Made by a program: the position numbers and the translations under genes. Positions 17,855-22,933 of a stretch of 22,933 nt of DNA are shown here, piece after piece (position 1 is the first letter of the stretch; every line of letters begins with the position of its first letter). Source of the DNA: a virus; the IMG/VR virus record IMGVR_UViG_3300042876_001093, positions 1 to 22,933 of that record; one strand, 5' to 3'. The notes below the pieces were generated by a model. The model was not told the origin of the DNA. It ran no database searches and saw only the letters and a list, made by a program, of their open reading frames with translations.

Positions 17855-18351
17855 ATAAGCTTAGTTATACAATTTTTGTAGCAGCCCATAATAATGCTGT
17901 CAGATTGCTGGGGTCTGCCGAGAAGCTTTGCGAAGTCGGTGATTATCCGTCAGCGTACACTTTAGCTTATACCGCCTTCGAGGAGGTGGTTAAATCTCAG
18001 CGGGCTGCCGATGTATACACTGGTTTTGCCGAAGAGAACGATTTAAAGAAGATCTTGGCTGATCACGGAGAGAAACGGCATTGGGGCGAGTGGATTATAG
18101 TCGATGCAGCTGCTGGTTTACATGATGAGGATGGCAACATATTGTTTATCGATCCTAAGATAGTAAGTTTCAAGAACCGTAACAGGGGACTGTATGTTGA
18201 TTTTGAAAACGGTAAGGTAGTGGAGCCCAAAGTAGCCATTACTCGGGACATGGCGGAGGCGGTGATTCGTACGGTTTGGGGTGCCATTGATCAGATTGTG
18301 GTTAAAGATTTTATGGGTGAGCAGATCGGGACTAAGGGGTTTATAAAGTAG
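17851..18351 (+). CDS. AbiV-like abortive infection protein
   Basis: 166 residues. The N-terminal half has the AbiV helical pattern: AAHNNAVRLLGSAEKLCEVG, then YPSAYTLAYTAFEEVVKSQ, with the A-x-E-E-x-x-K signature of the small HEPN-like AbiV family, and later DHGEKRHWGEW. Lactococcal AbiV blocks phage translation by binding a phage protein. Whether this homologue does so is unknown. The ATG overlaps the stop of the small upstream gene. It ends an operon with two membrane proteins. Confidence 0.7.
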   Translation: MNKLSYTIFVAAHNNAVRLLGSAEKLCEVGDYPSAYTLAYTAFEEVVKSQRAADVYTGFAEENDLKKILADHGEKRHWGEWIIVDAAAGLHDEDGNILFIDPKIVSFKNRNRGLYVDFENGKVVEPKVAITRDMAEAVIRTVWGAIDQIVVKDFMGEQIGTKGFIK

Positions 18352-18388
18352 TTTCGTGATTGTTCTATCTGGGTTCTATAATAAGGTC

Positions 18389-19147
18389 ATGAAGAAACTC
18401 GAACTCATTCCACTCCTAGCCGTCGTTTTTGTCGTAGCCATTGGTATCTGGGTCTGGCGTAGCCCTCATCAGTCAACCACCAAGGTTAATCTGCCATCAG
18501 AACCATCCTCCACGGCCACAGCTCAAATCCAGACCACCATCAGAGACTTTATGGCCGATCAGAGTTTGGAGATCAAATATATTTCCACCTCGTCTAATCC
18601 TTCCAACTTTACTATTGGCAAAGCCACCCAGCTTGGCGATGGAGGTTCCCAGATAGATACTCCCACCGAGTGGAAGCGACCAGTCTATGTCTTTCAACAA
18701 ACCCAATACATCAATGAGCGATGTGAGGTCTATGAATACGAACTAGATGCCAGAAACCTCCAGATTGTAGATATCCATGTCCGCTATCCAGAAGAAATCC
18801 AAAACCTCCTCGGTAGTGCTACCGGATTAAACGCCGCTAAATGTGCCAGTTATGGCTCAATGGAACTTCCCTTGAAATCCAAAGATACTATTGAACAAAC
18901 TGCTTTTGATTACCTAGCCAGAGGCGTGGGTAATCAGCTACCGTCAGCTAATCAGTTTGACTACATTCCCAGCAAACAGGGAGCCTCTAATCCAGCTGCC
19001 AATGAGTGGATTTGGCAGGACACCAGTTACAGACTTCCAGACGGTCTGACTGGTGATGTCTATAACTACCCAACTATCCGGATTATTGTCAGCAGTGGTG
19101 GAAAGCTACTGCACTACTTCAACAGTGTCGGGTTGTTTCAAAGTTAA
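18389..19147 (+). CDS. Membrane-anchored extracellular protein, unknown
   Basis: 252 residues from the ATG at 18389, which follows AAGG and gives a typical MKK start. An in-frame GTG at 18356 would add 11 residues and lacks a ribosome site. One hydrophobic segment at about 6-24 (signal anchor), a Ser/Thr-rich linker at about 28-50, then a soluble domain with two cysteines about 40 residues apart that could form a disulphide. No family recognised. It follows the AbiV-like gene by 37 bases and may be read with it, but its composition and role look unrelated to defence. Confidence 0.65.
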   Translation: MKKLELIPLLAVVFVVAIGIWVWRSPHQSTTKVNLPSEPSSTATAQIQTTIRDFMADQSLEIKYISTSSNPSNFTIGKATQLGDGGSQIDTPTEWKRPVYVFQQTQYINERCEVYEYELDARNLQIVDIHVRYPEEIQNLLGSATGLNAAKCASYGSMELPLKSKDTIEQTAFDYLARGVGNQLPSANQFDYIPSKQGASNPAANEWIWQDTSYRLPDGLTGDVYNYPTIRIIVSSGGKLLHYFNSVGLFQS

Positions 19148-19174
19148 GCCAGACAAACTGGTAATTTAGATATT

Positions 19175-19200
19175 AAAAAAGCCCGCTATCTAGAGCGGGC
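19175..19200 (-). terminator. Strong intrinsic terminator for the 19186-19611 gene
   Basis: GCCCGCT (181-187 of this kilobase) pairs perfectly with AGCGGGC (194-200) around ATCTAG. On the minus strand the stem is followed by TTTTTT (19180-19175). The stop codon of the minus-strand gene lies inside the stem. It could also slow plus-strand transcription from the 18389 gene, but there is no T-tract on that side. Confidence 0.7.
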
Positions 19201-19611
19201 CGGGTGATAAGGTGGCAAGTGGTTCTGAGCAGCTCGACCAATGCCCTTGAAGTCTTTAAACAGCCGACACATGGAGAAGGCATCCCTCATCACTCGCAAA
19301 GTCCAGTTGGTTTTACCACTCTGGGCGGCGAGCCTGGCCATGTGGGAGATCGCCATCACGATGAGCTTGGTGTTGTTCCGAAGCGGAGCATAGAACTCAT
19401 TCCGCCAATTATGGAACGTCCCAATCTCTTTCATCCGCTTGGTGGCCAGCAAGCGGAGTCTATCCGAATGGGTCACGAAGCAGATGTCCACACACTGCTC
19501 AAAGGACAGCTCTTGCCAGATGTCTCTAGGTAGTGTGGTGGAAAGCTTCAGGAAGGCTCGGCCGAAGCCGATCTGCTCAGCCAGCGCCTGCAGGTTGTCT
19601 GGAATAGGCAT
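19186..19611 (-). CDS. Hypothetical protein, GC-rich
   Basis: 141 residues, no recognised family, no signal peptide or membrane segment. It is mostly helical with basic residues (THSDRLRLLATKRMKEIG; MARLAAQSGKTNWTLRVMR) and might bind nucleic acid. The start is supported by GGAGAGGA just upstream and by a candidate promoter (19645-19673). The gene is more GC-rich than the defence genes to its left and similar in composition to the two DGR target genes to its right, so it may have arrived with them. The terminator at its end supports a real single-gene unit. Confidence 0.55.
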   Translation of the reverse strand: MPIPDNLQALAEQIGFGRAFLKLSTTLPRDIWQELSFEQCVDICFVTHSDRLRLLATKRMKEIGTFHNWRNEFYAPLRNNTKLIVMAISHMARLAAQSGKTNWTLRVMRDAFSMCRLFKDFKGIGRAAQNHLPPYHPARSR

Positions 19612-19644
19612 ATTCCTCTCCGGGGTACAGTTTTTGCTAGGAAC

Positions 19645-19673
19645 ATACTAGGGCAAATGGGCAAAATATACAA
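19645..19673 (-). promoter_or_regulatory. Candidate promoter of the 19186-19611 gene
   Basis: On the minus strand TTGTAT (19673-19668), a 17-base spacer and TAGTAT (19650-19645), about 35 bases before the ATG. Divergent from the first DGR target promoter at 19706. Confidence 0.5.
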
Positions 19674-19705
19674 GTAAAAACTAGCTTCCAGAGCGTAAAA
19701 TATCC

Positions 19706-19734
19706 TTTACAAAAGGTGGTTTTCCTGCTACCCT
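19706..19734 (+). promoter_or_regulatory. Promoter of the first DGR target gene
   Basis: TTTACA, a 17-base spacer, TACCCT. The same layout (spacer length and distance to the leader hairpin) is repeated at 20634-20662 before the second target gene, which supports both calls. Confidence 0.6.
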
Positions 19735-19747
19735 AGGGGCATTGAGT

Positions 19748-19766
19748 GGCCCTGTAATTTTCAGGC
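19748..19766 (+). promoter_or_regulatory. Conserved leader hairpin of the first target gene
   Basis: CCTG-(TAATTTT)-CAGG with flanking GG/C. It begins 14 bases after the -10 box, near the expected mRNA 5' end. The nearly identical element GGACCCTGTGATTTTCAGGG occurs at the same distance before the second target gene (20676-20695). Its conservation in otherwise diverged leaders suggests a protein-binding or RNA-level control site. Confidence 0.5.
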
Positions 19767-19819
19767 ATTAACCTCTGGTTGATGATGTCCACTAGCAACT
19801 TTCTATAAGGAGCTACCTG

Positions 19820-20506
19820 ATGTTAGATCAGCGTACTTCTGAAACTACCCAACTCACCTCAGATGGTGTGGCGAGGCAGCTTGGCCGACAGGTCGAAGAT
19901 GCCACCCGCAACTATCGGGGTGGGACTGAAAAGGCGGAGTTGGCAAAAGGCCATCCCGACTTCAACGAGCAGCTCTATGGTCTCTACGACAAGCTGGCGG
20001 CCGAGCAGGCCTTGCGTCTGCCAGTTCTCCAGCGTCCGGCGTGGAAGACAATCAAGCTCGGCACTGGTCTGAAGACCAGCAAGGACTTCATCAATGCTAT
20101 CGAGAAGGCGGGTGGCAAGGTCAGCGACTGGGCGAGGAACATCCTCGGCAGGAAGGCCTTCACTGCTTCAGCCGAGCCAATGGAGCTTGACCTGGTCGTG
20201 GTGTCGGTGGCCGAACTGGGCTTTCCCGGTGGAGCCACGCTCAAGGACATTTACGCCAAGGCCAAGACCTTCGGTCTCGAGCTCTGCCCGTGCGAGGTCG
20301 GTCCGCAACTGCGACCGCAGTATATGGACCAGCCCAACGGTGAGTGGCTCTTAGTAGCGATGGAACCCATTACGGCTTCCGACGGCGGCCCGGACGTGTT
20401 CAGCGTTGCGCACGGCGGCTTCGGCCGTTGGCTCAGCACCAACTCTGGCTACCCCGGCTATGTCTGGAGTGGCAGCCGCCGCTGGGTGTTCGTCCGCCGC
20501 AAGTAG
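19820..20506 (+). CDS. DGR target (variable) protein 1
   Basis: 228 residues, start supported by GGAG seven bases upstream. It is a paralogue of the gene at 20747 over nearly its whole length (shared ELAKGHPDF, LRLP, QRPAWKT, VAELGF, ELCPxEVGP). The last 45 residues are encoded by the variable repeat and end GRWL...VW.G..RRWVFVRRK, matching the C-type-lectin-like fold of DGR variable proteins by position and tryptophan/arginine pattern. That fold is inferred. No signal peptide or membrane segment, so it is probably cytoplasmic or exported unconventionally. Markedly more GC-rich than the genes at 3600-19150. It has its own promoter, leader hairpin and terminator. Confidence 0.88.
   Translation: MLDQRTSETTQLTSDGVARQLGRQVEDATRNYRGGTEKAELAKGHPDFNEQLYGLYDKLAAEQALRLPVLQRPAWKTIKLGTGLKTSKDFINAIEKAGGKVSDWARNILGRKAFTASAEPMELDLVVVSVAELGFPGGATLKDIYAKAKTFGLELCPCEVGPQLRPQYMDQPNGEWLLVAMEPITASDGGPDVFSVAHGGFGRWLSTNSGYPGYVWSGSRRWVFVRRK
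20366..20500 (+). repeat. DGR variable repeat 1 (VR1)
   Basis: Aligned without gaps to the template repeat at 21731-21865. It differs at 23 positions, all of them adenine in the template (A to G, C or T), and is identical at every template G, C and T. It ends before AAGTAG, where the template has TACTAG. The last 22 bases have no template adenine and are invariant. Confidence 0.95.
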
Positions 20507-20561
20507 CTTCAGCTTTGGACCTGGGAACCTTGGAGCCATTAGGCTCTGTGGCCTTGGTCCT

Positions 20562-20585
20562 GCCACACGGTAACGTGTGGCTTTT
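20562..20585 (+). terminator. 3' hairpin with GTAA tetraloop, terminator 1
   Basis: GCCACACG-GTAA-CGTGTGGC followed by TTTT. The copy at 21474-21499 has one compensatory pair change (A-T to G-C). It works as an intrinsic terminator. The 8-pair stem with a 4-base GNRA-type loop also resembles the DNA hairpin downstream of the VR that aids homing in the Bordetella phage DGR. Here it is 62 bases past the VR, farther than in that system. A second small stem, GAGCC-ATTA-GGCTC, lies at 20533-20546. Confidence 0.75.
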
Positions 20586-20633
20586 GCTTGTCCATTGGCG
20601 GATTTTTAATCAGGAAGAGGTTGTATAAAAAGC

Positions 20634-20662
20634 TTGACTGGAAGCCAATTTTATGCTATCTT
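20634..20662 (+). promoter_or_regulatory. Promoter of the second DGR target gene
   Basis: TTGACT, 17-base spacer, TATCTT. The leader hairpin follows at the same distance as at the first gene. Confidence 0.65.
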
Positions 20663-20678
20663 GGAACTGTTAGATGGA

Positions 20679-20695
20679 CCCTGTGATTTTCAGGG
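20679..20695 (+). promoter_or_regulatory. Conserved leader hairpin of the second target gene
   Basis: CCCTG-(TGATTTT)-CAGGG, five pairs and a seven-base loop, homologous to the element at 19748. Confidence 0.5.
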
Positions 20696-20709
20696 AAATA
20701 CCCCATCAA

Positions 20710-20727
20710 CGCCTTAACAACAAGGCG
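20710..20727 (+). promoter_or_regulatory. Second leader hairpin near the ribosome binding site
   Basis: CGCCTT-AACAAC-AAGGCG, six pairs, ends about six bases before the GAGGAG ribosome site of the second target gene. Not clearly present in the first leader, so it may tune translation of the second gene only. Confidence 0.35.
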
Positions 20728-20746
20728 AACTAAGAGGAGCTACCTG

Positions 20747-21415
20747 ATGTCTGTAGATCAGCGTACTTCTGTTGAGCCCGTCACCGACGGTCAATCCGAT
20801 CTTCTCGTCGTAGCGACGAAAAACTACCCGGGCGGCAAGGATAAGCTCGAGCTGGCCAAGGGTCATCCAGATTTCCGTAAGGAAATCTGGGATACTCTCG
20901 ACCGCTTGGCAGCCGACCAGACCCTCCGTCTGCCGTTGATGCAGCGGCCAGCGTGGAAGACAGTCCAACTCGGTCTCCACCGGACTGCCGATGACTACCG
21001 GACTGCGTTGCAGCAGAACGGTTTCCGTCTGGGTAGCTGGGCCAGCGACATCATGGGACAGCCCGCCTTCACGGTGAGCCAGGAGTCCACGAGTGTGGAG
21101 CTGGTGCTGATGACTGTGGCCGAGCTCGGCTTCAAGAACGGTGCCAAGCGTTCCGACATCTATCAGCGAGCTCTCGAACTAGGGTTCGAGCTCTGTCCGT
21201 CGGAAGTCGGTCCTGCTCTGAGGTTGGCCTACCCTGACCAGCCAAAGAACGAGTGGATCTGGATCGGCATGGACCCGATTTCGGATTCCGGCGGCGCCCC
21301 GGGCGTGTTCGACGTTGCGCACGACGGCTTCGGCCGTTGGCTCCGCACCGACTGTGACTACCCCGACGGTGTCTGGGCTGGCCTCCGCCGCTGGGTGTTC
21401 GTCCGCCGCAAGTAG
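20747..21415 (+). CDS. DGR target (variable) protein 2
   Basis: 222 residues, start supported by GAGGAG before CTACCTG-ATG, the same pre-start sequence as the first target gene. Paralogue of the 19820 gene. The middle regions differ by ordinary substitutions, whereas the last 44 codons before the final lysine differ only where the template has adenine. The C-terminus GRWLRT...YPDGVWAGLRRWVFVRRK should form the variable face of a C-type-lectin-like domain (inferred). No signal peptide or membrane helix. High GC like its paralogue. The whole unit from promoter to terminator is a tandem duplicate offset by about 928 bases. Confidence 0.88.
   Translation: MSVDQRTSVEPVTDGQSDLLVVATKNYPGGKDKLELAKGHPDFRKEIWDTLDRLAADQTLRLPLMQRPAWKTVQLGLHRTADDYRTALQQNGFRLGSWASDIMGQPAFTVSQESTSVELVLMTVAELGFKNGAKRSDIYQRALELGFELCPSEVGPALRLAYPDQPKNEWIWIGMDPISDSGGAPGVFDVAHDGFGRWLRTDCDYPDGVWAGLRRWVFVRRK
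21278..21409 (+). repeat. DGR variable repeat 2 (VR2)
   Basis: Aligned without gaps to 21734-21865 of the template repeat. There are 26 differences, all at the 36 template adenines, and the 96 template G, C and T positions are identical. The pattern of changes differs from VR1, showing independent mutagenic homing into the two genes. Upstream of 21278 a G/C mismatch ends the clean match. Confidence 0.95.
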
Positions 21416-21428
21416 AGCCCTTGGCTCT
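21414..21428 (+). other. Hairpin overlapping the stop codon of target gene 2
   Basis: AGAGCC-CTT-GGCTCT, six perfect pairs starting within the TAG stop, five bases after the VR. This is the place where the Bordetella DGR carries its homing hairpin. Target gene 1 has no equally good hairpin at this spot. Confidence 0.4.
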
Positions 21429-21473
21429 TCAAACTTCGACCCTTCAGACCATTGGCACTCTGCCCTTGGTCCT

Positions 21474-21499
21474 GCCGCACGGTAACGTGCGGCTTTTTT
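21474..21499 (+). terminator. 3' hairpin with GTAA tetraloop, terminator 2
   Basis: GCCGCACG-GTAA-CGTGCGGC followed by TTTTTT. Perfect eight-pair stem, homologous to 20562-20585 with a compensatory base pair. Confidence 0.8.
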
Positions 21500-21730
21500 G
21501 TTAGAATAATCTTGGAACTAGGCGAATATGCCAGAGATTAAGGTTTCTGGCTGCCGAACCCAGTATCCATATGTCCAGAATATCTCCGACTAAGGTTTGA
21601 GATAGCGTGATATATGTAGAAACTTCAAAAAATGAAGCTACTTGGTGCGAGATATTCAGGCATTATCGATGCCAAATAAAATACAGCCCTCAGAGCAATT
21701 CAAGGGGTGGTGAAAAAAGATAATACCTCG
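21500..21730 (+). other. Untranslated leader of the template-repeat RNA
   Basis: No ORF with coding character. Small stems: GCCAGA/TCTGGC (21530-21551), CTTCA/TGAAG (21623-21637) and GGCAT/ATGCC (21659-21673). ATCTTGGAACT at 21509-21519 repeats 11 bases spanning the -10 region of the second target promoter (20658-20668), but I see no good -35 here. The RNA that carries TR probably starts in this stretch. Confidence 0.45.
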
Positions 21731-21865
21731 CACAATACGGATTCCGACGGCGACCCGAACGTGTTCAACGTTGAACACGACGACAACGACCGTTGGCTCA
21801 ACACCAACTATGACAACCCCGACAATGTCTGGAATGGCAACAACCGCTGGGTGTTCGTCCGCCGC
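21731..21865 (+). repeat. DGR template repeat (TR)
   Basis: Third copy of the target-gene 3' end, without the rest of the gene. Very adenine-rich at the variable positions: read in the VR frame it has 11 AAY codons and many GAC codons, and 24 of its 44 aligned codons contain A. All differences from VR1 and VR2 fall on these adenines. After 21865 the template reads TACTAG where both targets read AAGTAG, the expected difference between IMH* (template) and IMH (target). No upstream coding frame continues into it, so it is a template and not a gene. Confidence 0.95.
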
Positions 21866-21885
21866 TACTAGCTGCATTTCTCTCC

Positions 21886-22274
<389 letters not shown>

Positions 22275-22313
22275 GCGCGCCGAGTTGGAATTAGGTTTAT
22301 CTAACATAAGTGA

Positions 22314-22933
22314 ATGATTACTAACTATTATGAACAGATTGTCTCCCTCGAGAATCTGCTTGAGGCATGGCGGGAGTTTGTGGTTGGGAAACGCGCTAGA
22401 GCCGATGTCCAGCTGTTCGAGCGGAACCTAACGGCTAATATTATCAGGCTTAATCGAGATTTGGAAGCTGGGGAATATCGGCATTCAGACTATCATCCAT
22501 TTAAGATTTCTGACCCAAAACCGAGAAATATTCATAAAGCAAGTGTCCGAGACAGATTGCTCCATAAGGCAATTTATCGCGTTTTGTATCCGATTTGGGA
22601 TAAAACGTTTATTTTTGATAGTTATTCCTGCCGAAATAATAAAGGAACCCACAAGGCATTTGCAAAACTTGAAAGCGTCTCCAGGAAAATTAGCCAGAAT
22701 TATGCTCGACACTGCTTTGCTCTGAAATGCGACATTAGGAGATTCTTTGACAGCATCGACCATGAGGTGCTGGTTACTTTGTTGCAGAAAAGAATCTCTG
22801 ATACAAAATTGCTAGATTTACTTAGTGAAATTATTGGCAGTTTTGAACTGTTGTCTGGCAAGGGGATGCCATTGGGTAATTTAACTTCTCAGCTATTTGC
22901 CAACATCTATTTAGATCCACTGGATAAGTTTGC
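22314..22933 (+). CDS. DGR reverse transcriptase, cut by the window end
   Basis: 206 full codons with no stop to the window edge. It starts at the ATG at 22314, directly after an in-frame TGA. The N-terminus (YEQIVSLENLLEAWREF, RNIHKASVRDRLLHKAI, FIFDSYSCRNNKGTHKA) matches DGR reverse transcriptases. Motif 3 is CDIRRFFDSIDH at 139-150. Motif 4 is MPLGNLTSQLFANIYL at 185-200, with the S-Q of the DGR group instead of the S-P of group II introns and retrons. The catalytic YxDD lies beyond the window. It would copy TR RNA with adenine-specific errors. No strong ribosome site precedes the ATG. The avd-side ATG at 22307 on the other strand lies only six bases away. Confidence 0.93.
   Translation, partial: MITNYYEQIVSLENLLEAWREFVVGKRARADVQLFERNLTANIIRLNRDLEAGEYRHSDYHPFKISDPKPRNIHKASVRDRLLHKAIYRVLYPIWDKTFIFDSYSCRNNKGTHKAFAKLESVSRKISQNYARHCFALKCDIRRFFDSIDHEVLVTLLQKRISDTKLLDLLSEIIGSFELLSGKGMPLGNLTSQLFANIYLDPLDKF

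Noticed and set aside
14607-19694. GCTTCCAGAG repeated at about 14605 and 19683 as possible island attachment sites
   Set aside because: Only ten bases match and the flanks differ; not enough to support an attachment-site pair.
21731-21871. A decayed third copy of the target gene (pseudogene)
   Set aside because: Decay would scatter changes over all bases. Here only adenine positions differ from the two targets, and non-A bases are all intact, which is a DGR template.
21656-21877. A 73-codon minus-strand open frame across the template repeat
   Set aside because: It is a shadow of the TR: its low-complexity valine/isoleucine repeats come from the GAC/AAC-rich template read backwards. No ribosome site or family resemblance.
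22314-22933. Retron or group II intron reverse transcriptase
   Set aside because: Motif 4 reads LGNLTSQ as in DGR enzymes, not the S-P of introns and retrons, and TR, VRs and avd are adjacent. No intron RNA domain seen upstream.

Overview
The window reads as a piece of a bacterial chromosome with moderate GC, the standard genetic code and short tightly packed operons. Several genes look like those common in Candidate Phyla Radiation (Patescibacteria) genomes: the 62-residue protein at 17666, a four-helix Avd and a DGR-type reverse transcriptase. I infer a Patescibacteria member, but no marker gene here proves it. It opens with tRNA-Gln and then runs through accessory DNA: defence genes, a phage packaging remnant and a diversity-generating retroelement (DGR).

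Left part (1-3600): tRNA-Gln(TTG); a 357-base gap holding a strongly foldable, pseudoknot-capable element (251-413); a PD-(D/E)XK-like protein overlapping a DUF2939-like membrane protein; and a large serine recombinase on the other strand. Middle (3603-11185): one four-gene operon with a type III modification methyltransferase, its Res helicase-nuclease, a Cas4-like nuclease and a Pif1-like helicase. Next (11205-14444, minus strand): a ParB-methyltransferase fusion, terminase small subunit and terminase large subunit, driven by a near-consensus promoter but with no capsid or portal genes. Then (14726-19147, plus): two membrane proteins, a small protein and an AbiV-like protein, followed by a membrane-anchored protein, and an unrecognised gene on minus (19186-19611).

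Right part (19700-22933) is the most striking: a DGR. Two tandem paralogous genes (19820-20506 and 20747-21415) end in variable repeats. A third, non-coding copy (21731-21865) is the template repeat. Over 132 aligned bases, VR1 differs from TR at 22 positions and VR2 at 26. Every difference falls on one of the 36 template adenines, and the 96 non-adenine positions are identical in all three copies. An avd-like gene lies on the opposite strand just after TR, and a DGR-type reverse transcriptase runs off the window end. The two target genes carry duplicated promoters with 17-base spacers, duplicated leader hairpins, identical ribosome-binding regions and 3' hairpins with GTAA loops and a compensatory pair. 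A 39-base CT tract sits at the 5' end of avd. It is either a phase-variation switch or a sequence artefact.

How it should work (from known DGRs): TR RNA is copied by RT with Avd, errors are made at adenines, and the cDNA replaces the VR in either target gene. This would diversify the C-terminal, presumably C-type-lectin-like, binding surface of both proteins.
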